Shown in pieces: positions 34,589-43,276 of a stretch of 64,000 bases of DNA; the stretch's first letter is position 1, and every line of letters starts with the position of its first letter. Source of the DNA: Gammaproteobacteria bacterium (ex Lamellibrachia satsuma) (GTDB lineage Bacteria; Pseudomonadota; Gammaproteobacteria; Chromatiales; Chromatiaceae); assembly GCA_019623805.1 (NCBI GenBank), contig CP053680.1, forward strand, positions 3,698,001 to 3,762,000, in the 5' to 3' direction. A program made the position numbers and the translations under genes. The notes under the pieces were generated by a model, which saw only the letters and a list, made by a program, of their open reading frames with translations, searched no databases and had not been told where the DNA came from.

Positions 34589-35167
34589 TCAAGACCTGTC
34601 CCCGTTCTTTTGTACATTCTTTCGGCGACGGGCGAAGCCCAGGCCGGTTAGACCAACTGCTGTCAATGCGAGGGTCGAGGGTTCGGGTACGTTAAGTGAG
34701 ATATTGTCAACGCGAAAGAAGTCGTTGCTTCGGGAACTTAATTCAATCCAGGTGAGATTAGTATGGCCGGAGAATGCCACCGTGACCGGCTCCGTAAGAA
34801 AATCGCCGAAAAGCTCCGACGTGCCGTCAGAAAATGTAATACGCCCGCCAAAACTCGAAGATACGAGACTCTGAAAATCAAACAATGCGCCAAACATGTC
34901 TATTTTAACTGTACTCTGTAAGATTCCGTTGTTAGTTCTCTCTAATGCCAGATACTGACCATCTCCAATAAAGGCATCTGAAGGGTTCACGTCATAGTCG
35001 CCGACAAGAACTGATAGTCGAAATCCATCTTCCATGTAGTTAGCCGTCTGATCTGTTCCAACAGTTGCCGATTCAAAGTCGATAATTACAGCCTGTGCAG
35101 CGTGCATGAATGTCATTGAAACCGTCACAAGTAACATTGCCGCTAATTCGTAGGATGTCTTTATCAT
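34589..35167 (-). CDS. PEP-CTERM sorting-domain exported protein
   Basis: 192 residues. It has a signal peptide (residues 1-26), a beta-sandwich-like body and a C-terminal PEP-CTERM signal: VPEPSTLALTAVGLTGLGFA followed by RRRK. PEP-CTERM proteins are processed by exosortase (EpsH/XrtA) and are usually linked to exopolysaccharide biosynthesis; neither locus is in this window. CGGAGAAAAG precedes the ATG. The last residues, KNGDRS, are encoded by a GGGGACAGGTCTTGA sequence that resembles a common intergenic repeat, so the gene end may have been extended by it. Confidence 0.88.
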   Translation of the reverse strand: MIKTSYELAAMLLVTVSMTFMHAAQAVIIDFESATVGTDQTANYMEDGFRLSVLVGDYDVNPSDAFIGDGQYLALERTNNGILQSTVKIDMFGALFDFQSLVSSSFGGRITFSDGTSELFGDFLTEPVTVAFSGHTNLTWIELSSRSNDFFRVDNISLNVPEPSTLALTAVGLTGLGFARRRKNVQKNGDRS

Positions 35168-35439
35168 TACTTTTCTCCGATAGAGCGTAATTTACAACGC
35201 AATATTTACGTCACAAAAAGGAAATAATAGGGGACGGGAAATGAGTAGGGGCGAACCACAGTCATAACTCCTCATGAAACTAGGCTGAATCCCCACTCCT
35301 CCCTTCAGACAAAACAGAACCCCTATTTTCTGTTATAGACTATTCGGGAAATATGATTCGATACATTTTCGTCTATATGTTGATCTGAATCAGGTTATAA
35401 GAATCCACTCTTACCTCCGGCCACCGTTTCCTTCAAAAC
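35168..35439. other. Intergenic region with inverted-repeat remnant
   Basis: AATAGGGG at 35226-35233 is mirrored by CCCCTATT at 35320-35327. The block contains GGGGACGGG, similar to the GGGGACAGG motif at the end of the PEP-CTERM gene. It may be a small non-autonomous repeat or a REP/RAYT-type remnant. No gene was seen. Confidence 0.35.
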
Positions 35440-37386
35440 TTATGGCCCCTGCAATTCCCCAATCTGCTTGACCACCAGACGTGGGACCTGTTTCCGTAGT
35501 GCTTCGGGCAGGCTATCGAAGGCCTTCTCGGCGGCGGGTTTTGTTGTGAAGAGTCCGTAGAGAATCCGGTATTTGAAGCCTTCATCGTTTGCGCCGACGA
35601 CCTTTATGACCAGATCCGAATGGCGCGCCATGAGACCTTCCAGTTTGTCCAGCCGGTTGAGGGCAAAGAGTTGCACCGTATAGTGAGTTACTTCCTGCTG
35701 TGACAGCCACCAGTCTCCCCAGCTCTCCAGGTCCACCCGACCGGGTTTGAGGTAGATATCCCGAACAGTGCGAAAACCGGTATAGCGATCGGTTTGGATC
35801 TGGGGCAGGGTGGCCCTGGCTGATGAACGCAGAGCGCCGGCTGAGTCGTTATAACTGCCTCCGCGTACCACACGCTGTTTCGATTTGTGATCGAAACGGG
35901 GTTTGCCGTTGCCCAGGCTGCCGATGTAATTATTATGCCAGCTGTCCAACACCCACTCCCGAACGTTACCAGCCATGTGAAACAGGCCGAAGGCGTTGGG
36001 ATTGGTGCGTTGTGGTTTGTCGGCTTGTGGTGAGTCCTCGTTACCGTGACGGGTATAGTGGGCATAACTGCCGAGATCGCTCTCGGCTACCGGATAGGGA
36101 CCGGTGCTGCCTGCCCGTGCTGCATACTCCCACTCCGCTTCGGTGGGCAGGCGATAGCCCTTGCCTGTCTGCTTCGAGAGCCAGGTCGTGTAACGCTTGG
36201 CATCGTCCCAACTGACGTTGACTACGGGAAGATCATCACGATTCCAGGGCTGCTCAGGACACTCCCCGATTGTAGTCCGGCAGAATATCGCATACTCCCG
36301 ATAGCTGACCTCATGAGTTGAGATGGTGAAAGGGTAGGCGATGTTGACTTGGTGTACGGGTTCTTCATCTGTTTTCTCGCTGCTGCCCATGGCAAAAAGT
36401 CCACCGGGAAGTACTGCGAGCCAGGGTCCTTTTTCACCTAATTGCAGACGATCCCTACACTGCAGCCGATGGCGACTGGAATACTTGGGACGGCATCCTG
36501 GTGGGACTGGTATTTCAACACTTGCTGACTGTTTCCGTGAGGGGGAGGTCGCCGGTTTTTCTTCGGTTTTATGCTTTACCAGCTCGCTGACAACGGGATG
36601 TTTGATCGAGGCTTCGATTGATGATGCCATCTTCTGTTTCGGTGCTACTGCGGTCACAGGTTTGGGTGGCGCCGGGGTGACAAGTTCGGGTGTGGTTTTG
36701 GAGGCCGGTTTTTCGACAGGGGGCGGGGGGGGAGAAACCGGACGGGGCTTCTTCTCAGGGGTCGGCACGACGATCAGTGTTTTATCCTCTATGTCGTGCT
36801 GCAGTCCCAATTGGCGTCCAAAATCCAATAGCGATTTCACTCTCTCCCCACTCCTGCTGGTGGCCAGTCCGCGCTCCTCCTCAAGACGTGACTGGAAATC
36901 GGTCTCCAGGTTGTGGAACCAGCGTGAGGATCTTACCTTCGCTTTAGCCTGTGCTCCCCGGTTTTTCCATGCTTGCAGAAGTCGCTCCCGGCTCTCCTCA
37001 CGCCAGTCGTCTGACTGCACGAATGCTTGTAGTACTGTTACCAATGTCTCCTCCATTTCCGGAATCACGGGGGGCGGGGGAGGTGATTGTGTTTCAGCCG
37101 TCACAGCAGGTGGAGTTGATATCGGTTCGTCTTCCCCGGTGAAGAGGAGAAACAGCCCTGCCCCCGCCAGCATTAGCAGACCACCGGCAGCGGTGACAAG
37201 GGGGAGGATGGAACGGTTTGTGGCAGCTGTCGCCTTCCTGTCGGAAGCTGGAGCAATCTTGTCCGTGGGAGACAGGGCATCCAGCAACCCGGCACGCCGG
37301 GCGCGATAGCTCTCCCGGTCGATACAGCCCTCTGCGAATTCCTTTGCCAGTTGCCGTAGTCTGATTTTGGGCTGCGTGTCGCTCAT
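35440..37386 (-). CDS. T6SS-linked formylglycine-generating-enzyme-like (SUMF1) protein with SPOR domain
   Basis: 648 residues. A cytoplasmic N-terminus (SHOCT-like, residues 1-45) is followed by a membrane helix (about 58-82), a Pro-rich linker, an FGE-sulfatase/SUMF1 domain (about 325-550) with WLAVLPGGLFAMGS, GYRLPTEAEWEYAARAG and GNVREWVLDSW, and a C-terminal SPOR-like domain (about 560-645; THYTVQLFALNRLDKLEGLM). SUMF1-like proteins in T6SS loci usually lack the FGE copper-site cysteines and act as binding modules. SPOR domains bind septal or denuded peptidoglycan. It begins 3 bases after the kinase gene, so it is the last gene of this operon. Confidence 0.88.
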   Translation of the reverse strand: MSDTQPKIRLRQLAKEFAEGCIDRESYRARRAGLLDALSPTDKIAPASDRKATAATNRSILPLVTAAGGLLMLAGAGLFLLFTGEDEPISTPPAVTAETQSPPPPPVIPEMEETLVTVLQAFVQSDDWREESRERLLQAWKNRGAQAKAKVRSSRWFHNLETDFQSRLEEERGLATSRSGERVKSLLDFGRQLGLQHDIEDKTLIVVPTPEKKPRPVSPPPPPVEKPASKTTPELVTPAPPKPVTAVAPKQKMASSIEASIKHPVVSELVKHKTEEKPATSPSRKQSASVEIPVPPGCRPKYSSRHRLQCRDRLQLGEKGPWLAVLPGGLFAMGSSEKTDEEPVHQVNIAYPFTISTHEVSYREYAIFCRTTIGECPEQPWNRDDLPVVNVSWDDAKRYTTWLSKQTGKGYRLPTEAEWEYAARAGSTGPYPVAESDLGSYAHYTRHGNEDSPQADKPQRTNPNAFGLFHMAGNVREWVLDSWHNNYIGSLGNGKPRFDHKSKQRVVRGGSYNDSAGALRSSARATLPQIQTDRYTGFRTVRDIYLKPGRVDLESWGDWWLSQQEVTHYTVQLFALNRLDKLEGLMARHSDLVIKVVGANDEGFKYRILYGLFTTKPAAEKAFDSLPEALRKQVPRLVVKQIGELQGP

Positions 37387-37389
37387 GGC

Positions 37390-40300
37390 TTACCCTTTGA
37401 TCTCACGCAGGAGCCGGAATCCGGTCACCTTGTCGGCGCCTCCTCCATGCTTCTGACTGAGGTTGATACTGCAGGTGTCTGCCGGTGAGTTAAAGTGGCC
37501 GCCCCTGACCTTGGTCCCGCTTGAACTGTTTACCCACTCCTGCAGGTTGCCCACAAAATTGAACAGGCCCCAAGCGTTCTGCGGTGCCACATTGACCTCG
37601 ATGGGCGCGCCACCCTTGACCACCGAACCGCCACTGCGCAACAGACAATTGAAGTCCGAACCGGCGGGTTGACGCCCCTTGGCCTTGGCGGCGTGCAGCC
37701 ATTCATCCTCCCGTGGCAGCCGGTAGGTGTGGCCGGTCTTCCCGGTCAGCCACTTGGCATAAGCCTGAGCCGTCTGCAGTGAGATATTGTTCAAAGGAAG
37801 CTTGGTGTTCTTGCCTGAACGGGGTTCGCACTTGCCGCTCAACCGACAATAGGTATTGTAGTCGCCGACGGAGATCTCGTAGCGGCCGATGGCGTAGGGT
37901 GTGGTGTTTCCTGCGCCGGCCGGTACCACGACCATAATGGGACCGCGCTGCTTGCCCTCCAGCAGATCGTAACAACGGAACTTGCTGCTGCGTTTTCCGT
38001 AACCGGCATATTTTGGATTACAACGGTCTTTCGAGAGGGGCTGTTGTAACGCCTTCAGTTTTTTCTTGAAAGTGGCATTATCGTTCCAGCGTTCGATAGC
38101 CTGTTCCACCTTGGCGATGGCCTGTTTACGGTCCTTTGCCTTTAGCGCTGTCTGGTGTTCGGAAAAGTGCTTTTTTGCCTGTTCCCGGCGTGCCTTCAGG
38201 GACTTCCCGAGGCGTGCCAGATCAGGGTGGGCCGACTCCTTTTTCTTTGCCTCCTGCAACAGTTTTTGGGCCTCGTTGAGGCGTCCAGCGTCGACTGCCG
38301 CTAAACCGCGTGCGGCAAAAATTGATGGTTTGGGCGGCTTGGCGATCACAACTTTTGTCAATGCCCGGTTTTCGGGAAAGAGTTGCCTGGCAGCGGTGAG
38401 CAGGGAGGTGGAGACCTCTGGATTCTTTGCGTTTTCAATACGCTTGATGAGCAGCGCGACATATTTTTTCTCAGCCACCGGGTACTGCTCGGGGAATTTT
38501 TGTTGCAGCTTTTGTAACTCGGTTTCTTGCGCGTAAAGTTTTTTCGGTGGCTGTTTTTTCAATGCCTGGCCAACCTTTTGAAATTCGACTTTGCGCTGGA
38601 AGTCACCCAGTTTTTCGGTAAGTTCCAGCATTTCCGGCGCAATCGTCAGACCGTGGCGAACCAGTTTTATGGCCGCGGCAAAGTCATCTCTCTTAGCCCG
38701 TCTTTGTGCCAGACGGAGATAGGCCCCACCGATGGCTTCGGGGCCGATGACCTGAAGAAAAGGGTCATTCGCCGGTAACTCCTGCTGCAACTCCTGCAAA
38801 GTCTTGCTGGCTTTTGTAACATCGTTTGCCTTGGCCTGGGTGAGCAGTGATTGTTTGGTACCCTCTACCCGGGCCAGCCGGATGCGTTCCCTGTTCTCTT
38901 GCTCCCAGGCTGATTCCGCCGAGGTCAGCAGGCCGCGTTCCGTCTTGAAACGGTTCGTCATGGCTGGAGCAAAGCGTTCACCCTGACTCAACAGGGCACC
39001 CGCCTTGGCGAACTGGTCGGCGCTACGCTCTTTCTCTGCCTGCTGCAGGTAGAGTCGGCCGATTTTCTCTCTCTGTTTGCTGAGCCAGGGATCATCAGCC
39101 TCGATCAGGTTATTGAGACTGTTCAGTGCGGTGTCCAGTGCCTGTTCCCAGGCAGCGGTGAATTTTGCCCCGGCGGTCAACTGTTCGATGATCCGTTTGC
39201 GCTCGGCGATCTCCTGAGCCAGCAGTTCCGGGGCGCGTTTGCCATCGAGCAGACGTTTCTGCTGTTCCCGCATATAGTCGCTGGAGAGTTGTCCGGCAAA
39301 CTGTTTCAACAGGGTATTGGCTTCGCTCCACTTCTCCTGCGTGATCAGATGTTCAAGCCGGGGCTGAAGCAACTTGCGCAATCCCGCTTCAGCCTGGCTG
39401 AGCAGAGGATCGCCGGGTTGGATCAAGCGCAGCTGCTCAAGGGGTTTTTCCACCCCCCGATAGCCATCAAGCGTGTCGATCCCGGGGAGCCTCTGTTTGA
39501 GATCCCGGTGCAGATCGACCAACAGGGCTTGGGCCTCCTCTTTGTTGCGCATCAGATGGATTCGGGCCGCCAGATTCTCCAACGCCACGTCATCGGGGAA
39601 CTGTTTCAGGCCCGTTTCCGTCAGTATGGCGGCGCTATCTACGTCGTTTTTCGTCAGGAGGCTGTTTGCCTGTTGGCTGTAGGCATTGGCGAGACGTGGA
39701 TCGGTGAGCAGCGGATGTTCGGGATCAAGCTGGCGCAGGATCCCGAGAACATCGGCCATATCATCCATTACTGGATCGGGCAGCAGACGCCCTGCGGTCA
39801 GGTTTTCGTTGAAACGGCTATCCAGGCGATTGAGCAGGTCGTTGCGGGCATCCTCCATACGCTGGGTGGTGCGGAAAACCTGGATCGAATCGGGATAGAG
39901 GGCACCGGCCAGGGTCATCTGCCGTTCAGCAGCGACATAGTCGTAGCTCCCCTCCTGGGGAGCGAAGGCGGCGTCAGCCAGACTGATGTAATACGTGAGG
40001 ATCGCCTCGCGGGCGCTGGAGATCACCTCGCGCATCTGAGCAGGAGGGAGTTCCTCGGTTACCTGCAGGCCTTCCCTGATCTGATTCTGGGTGCCTTGGT
40101 TGATGATGCCGATGAGGCGGGTTACCGCCTTGGAGGATAATAAGCGTTGGGATTCGGGGCTGAGCTCGGTGGCGCTTTCCAGCAGCTGGGGGATTTGGGC
40201 AAGCTTGGCCTTCTCAACCTCTGCCGCCAGTTCGGTTGCGCGCTGTTTCTCAAGATAACCCGGCACCAGCAGCCAGCCCAGCAGTCCGGCACCCATGACG

Positions 40301-41709
40301 GAGAGCCCGGCAATAAGCGGCAGCCGGGATTTCTTCGGGGTCAGTTCGTCGAGAAACTGTTCGACGCTGGGGGTGCGGTCTTCACGTTCGAAGGCCAGCC
40401 CCCGCTGCAGTCCTTTCCACTGACGCCGGCTCAGCCCCTTGATTCGCTCCGGGCGCAGTCCCTTGTTTTTCGCTTCAGTGGCGGGCAGACGACCGAAGGG
40501 GCGGCCGCCGGTGAAGAGTTCATAGGCGACAATGGCCAGGGCATAGATGTCGTCCCGGGGATCGGGGTCCTGGCCCTCCAGCATTCCCAGGCTGGCGTAT
40601 GTGGGGGTAAGCGCCCCCAGGGTGCTGGCGTCGAAGGCGGTGACATCGCTGCCCGCTTGGGGGATCTTCGGCTTGGCCGCCCGGGCGATACCGAAATCGA
40701 ATACCTTGACCTCACCATCCTGCGTGAGGAAGACGTTGCCCGGTTTGAAATCTGAGTGAATGATGCCTGGTTTGTGGTTATGGGCGGCCTCCAGCGCCAG
40801 ACTCATCTCGGTGATCAGTTTCAGCGCCTGCTCCGGTGACATGCCAGTGCCGCGCAGTTTCTTGATTACCTTGTCGAGGGGGCTGCCTTCGAGGAACTCC
40901 ATGGCAATGAAGTAGTTGCCGTGTTCGTCCTTGTCGAAGTCGAAGATGCCGATGACATTGGGGTGTTTCAGGTCCTGGGCCTTGCGTGCTTCCCGCTGCA
41001 GAGCCATCAGGGAGGCGGCGTGCTGCTTGAAACTCTCGTTCAGCAGTTTGAGTGCGACGTAGGGTTTGCGGTCCTTTGCCTCGACTTTGCGCTGGTCCAG
41101 TGCCTTGAAGACCACCCCCATGCCGCCGCGGCCGATCTCCTCCACCAGTTCGAAACGCTGGTTGAGAATGTCGCCTACCTCGGGTTCGTGGCTGATCCGG
41201 TTTGACGCTGTGGTGGTTCCCATGCCTCTGGTACTGGCCCAGGAGGGCGCGTTGGAGGTCTGGGAGGGTGAGGTGGGCGGGGTTGTATGCCCGGTGGCAA
41301 TCCTGGTGGCCTCGTCGTCGACAGGTGTGGGGGACGTTGGACGGGTGACGACCCGCGTTGCCTCGTCGTCGATTACAGGTTCTTTGCCGGGACGGGGGAT
41401 TACCAGGGTGGCATCGTCGTCTCTGTCGATGATGTGAGTCTTCTCGTCCTGGGGGCTCTTTTCGGCAACTCCGGATGGTGGCACAGGAGTTTCTGCATCG
41501 GCGGGGGCTGGTCTCTTGATCCGGGCCAGCATTATGGCGTGGATCTGGGGTGGCAGATGTCCCGAGCGAAAGTCTTCGTCAATCGCGTTGATTAGCTCAG
41601 GAATCTGTTCCGGGGTCTCTACGGCGATTCGGGAGAACTGCTCGATTAGCTCGTCGGCGTTTATGCTGCCTTGACTGAGTCCGTTCAACAGGGTCCTGAA
41701 GTCTGTCAT
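37390..41709 (-). CDS. ppkA: PpkA-type T6SS Ser/Thr kinase with SUMF1 domain
   Basis: 1439 residues. A helical N-terminal domain is followed by a Hanks-type kinase (about 180-440) with the glycine loop IGRGGMGVVF, the catalytic loop HSDFKPGN near 316 (Ser instead of Arg before the Asp, so not an RD kinase) and DFG near 337. A membrane helix lies near 470-490, then a roughly 740-residue helical region rich in Lys, Gln and Ala, and a C-terminal SUMF1-like domain (about 1255-1439; TYRLPREDEWLHAAKA, GNLQEWVNSS). In Pseudomonas, PpkA phosphorylates the FHA protein and triggers T6SS assembly, opposed by PppA. Both partners are in this cluster. The long linker probably spans the periplasm to place the sensor domain. 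Confidence 0.9.
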   Translation of the reverse strand: MTDFRTLLNGLSQGSINADELIEQFSRIAVETPEQIPELINAIDEDFRSGHLPPQIHAIMLARIKRPAPADAETPVPPSGVAEKSPQDEKTHIIDRDDDATLVIPRPGKEPVIDDEATRVVTRPTSPTPVDDEATRIATGHTTPPTSPSQTSNAPSWASTRGMGTTTASNRISHEPEVGDILNQRFELVEEIGRGGMGVVFKALDQRKVEAKDRKPYVALKLLNESFKQHAASLMALQREARKAQDLKHPNVIGIFDFDKDEHGNYFIAMEFLEGSPLDKVIKKLRGTGMSPEQALKLITEMSLALEAAHNHKPGIIHSDFKPGNVFLTQDGEVKVFDFGIARAAKPKIPQAGSDVTAFDASTLGALTPTYASLGMLEGQDPDPRDDIYALAIVAYELFTGGRPFGRLPATEAKNKGLRPERIKGLSRRQWKGLQRGLAFEREDRTPSVEQFLDELTPKKSRLPLIAGLSVMGAGLLGWLLVPGYLEKQRATELAAEVEKAKLAQIPQLLESATELSPESQRLLSSKAVTRLIGIINQGTQNQIREGLQVTEELPPAQMREVISSAREAILTYYISLADAAFAPQEGSYDYVAAERQMTLAGALYPDSIQVFRTTQRMEDARNDLLNRLDSRFNENLTAGRLLPDPVMDDMADVLGILRQLDPEHPLLTDPRLANAYSQQANSLLTKNDVDSAAILTETGLKQFPDDVALENLAARIHLMRNKEEAQALLVDLHRDLKQRLPGIDTLDGYRGVEKPLEQLRLIQPGDPLLSQAEAGLRKLLQPRLEHLITQEKWSEANTLLKQFAGQLSSDYMREQQKRLLDGKRAPELLAQEIAERKRIIEQLTAGAKFTAAWEQALDTALNSLNNLIEADDPWLSKQREKIGRLYLQQAEKERSADQFAKAGALLSQGERFAPAMTNRFKTERGLLTSAESAWEQENRERIRLARVEGTKQSLLTQAKANDVTKASKTLQELQQELPANDPFLQVIGPEAIGGAYLRLAQRRAKRDDFAAAIKLVRHGLTIAPEMLELTEKLGDFQRKVEFQKVGQALKKQPPKKLYAQETELQKLQQKFPEQYPVAEKKYVALLIKRIENAKNPEVSTSLLTAARQLFPENRALTKVVIAKPPKPSIFAARGLAAVDAGRLNEAQKLLQEAKKKESAHPDLARLGKSLKARREQAKKHFSEHQTALKAKDRKQAIAKVEQAIERWNDNATFKKKLKALQQPLSKDRCNPKYAGYGKRSSKFRCYDLLEGKQRGPIMVVVPAGAGNTTPYAIGRYEISVGDYNTYCRLSGKCEPRSGKNTKLPLNNISLQTAQAYAKWLTGKTGHTYRLPREDEWLHAAKAKGRQPAGSDFNCLLRSGGSVVKGGAPIEVNVAPQNAWGLFNFVGNLQEWVNSSSGTKVRGGHFNSPADTCSINLSQKHGGGADKVTGFRLLREIKG

Positions 41710-42461
41710 ATCCGTTCAGACTGCCTCGTTTCGGCCCGGGCTACCACTACGGTAACGTTGTCCCTGGCCCCGCGCTCAAGGGCGAGATCGATGAGCCTTT
41801 GGCAGTAGTCCCCTGGGAGCAGCTGCATGGCCAGGATCTGCCCGATCTCCGGGTCTGCCACCTCCTTGTTGAGGCCGTCACTGCAGAGCAGGTAGAGGTC
41901 CCCCGGTTCGACCCGGGTATCGTCCATGTCCACATAGAGCGCTTCCATCGCCCCCACCGCACGGGTAACTACATTGGAGGCGGGGTGGTTCTCCGCATCC
42001 TCCCGCAGCAACAAACCCTCTGCGACCAGCTCCTCCACCTGGGTGTGATCCTGGGTCAGTTGGGCCAGTTCGCCATCTCGAAAACGGTAGGCGCGGCTGT
42101 CACCAGCCCAGAGAAGCAACAGATGGGCCGCATGCGCCAGCATCACCACCACCGTGGCGCCGATGGTAATATTGCCGCCACGGCGGGTGGCTTCCGCCAG
42201 CAGTTGCTGATTGATGTCGAGCAGGGTCTCTTCCAGCAGATCCACTTTATTGCTCAGGGCATCCGGCAGGCTCAGTTGCTGCATCCGTTCCACAATCAAA
42301 CCGCTGGCCAGGTCGCCCGAACTGTGTCCCCCCATGCCATCCGCCACCACCCAGAGGCCCGATTCAACCCGGTCGAGGCAGGCATCTTCGTTCAGCTTGC
42401 GCACCTTGCCGACGTTGCTCAACGCGGTGGATTCCCAATATACGGTGGTCGTCCCGCTCAT
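41706..42461 (-). CDS. pppA: PppA-type T6SS PP2C phosphatase
   Basis: 251 residues forming a single PP2C domain with metal-binding motifs NEDACLDR, VVADGMGGHSSGDLAS, LLLWAGDSRAYRFRDGEL, LTQDHTQVEELV and LLCSDGLNKEV. It should remove phosphate from the FHA protein or the kinase, reversing PpkA. It overlaps the kinase gene by 4 bases and tagF by 4 bases, so these genes are translationally coupled. Confidence 0.95.
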   Translation of the reverse strand: MSGTTTVYWESTALSNVGKVRKLNEDACLDRVESGLWVVADGMGGHSSGDLASGLIVERMQQLSLPDALSNKVDLLEETLLDINQQLLAEATRRGGNITIGATVVVMLAHAAHLLLLWAGDSRAYRFRDGELAQLTQDHTQVEELVAEGLLLREDAENHPASNVVTRAVGAMEALYVDMDDTRVEPGDLYLLCSDGLNKEVADPEIGQILAMQLLPGDYCQRLIDLALERGARDNVTVVVARAETRQSERI

Positions 42462-43276
42462 TTGGCTTCCGTTTCTGCGGGTTTGCCGGTCTCCGGTTCA
42501 CTTCCGTTATCACTCTCCAGGATGGGTGAGGGGGGCAGGGGAACCCGGTATTGGCTCCAGTTCCAGTTGACCCAGTTACCGTCGAGCAGGGCGGCGAAAC
42601 CCTGAATCGGCGGCAGGCCTTCGGTGACCAGCAGGGAGGGACGAACCCGTTCCGAGCCCTCGCTCCACCAGAGGCTGTAAGCGAGAAAGGTCCGTTCCAA
42701 AAGGGTCTGGTTAAGGGCGGTGCTTACCGGGAATGCGGATTCGAGGGAGGGGAGTTCGAACTGCCAGGCCGCTCTTCCCAAGCTGTTGCTGGTGACGGCT
42801 CCGGGATGGGGCGGGATCTCCGGTGGTGACAGATCGGTCAGGGCTAAATCGAAATCTTCCAGGGGGATCTCTTCCGCCAGGGAAGCCAACGCAAGTTTCT
42901 CGCAGCGTGAAAACCACTCAGCGTCATCCTGTAGTAGGGCCGTCAGGTTGCTGCCTGGTTCCAGGGGGACTGCCACTGTGAGAGGGAAGTAGCGGCCGAT
43001 CCGATCCACGCTGGGCATCAGGATGCCGCACCAGGCGGTCTCGCCGCATAACCCGGTCGAGAGGGCAAAGCGCCAGATCGGGCTGGTGAGGTAGATGTCG
43101 AGCCAGCCCTCTCCGAGTTGCTCACGGCTGTCTGCTACGGCGCTCTGCAGCCAGCGGTCCCAGGGGTCGGTGAAACCACGGGGCAGGCGGCGGGTGAGAA
43201 AGTCGCCGTGGCTTGGCAGCTTGCCGAAAAAACCGCTGGCCTGTGGGGCAGCATGGGTCAGAGTTTTGCCGGACAA
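42458..43276 (-). CDS. tagF: T6SS-associated protein TagF
   Basis: 272 residues. The N-terminal signature SGFFGKLPSHGDFLTRRLP, with WLQSAV and SPIWRFAL, identifies TagF. The start is probably the TTG at 43276, preceded by GGAGG; it overlaps the tssM end by 19 bases and no in-frame ATG precedes the conserved GFFGKLP. TagF represses T6SS post-translationally, independently of the phosphorylation switch, in Pseudomonas and Agrobacterium. The C-terminal third is less conserved and ends in a Glu/Pro-rich tail. Confidence 0.92.
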   Translation of the reverse strand: MSGKTLTHAAPQASGFFGKLPSHGDFLTRRLPRGFTDPWDRWLQSAVADSREQLGEGWLDIYLTSPIWRFALSTGLCGETAWCGILMPSVDRIGRYFPLTVAVPLEPGSNLTALLQDDAEWFSRCEKLALASLAEEIPLEDFDLALTDLSPPEIPPHPGAVTSNSLGRAAWQFELPSLESAFPVSTALNQTLLERTFLAYSLWWSEGSERVRPSLLVTEGLPPIQGFAALLDGNWVNWNWSQYRVPLPPSPILESDNGSEPETGKPAETEAK

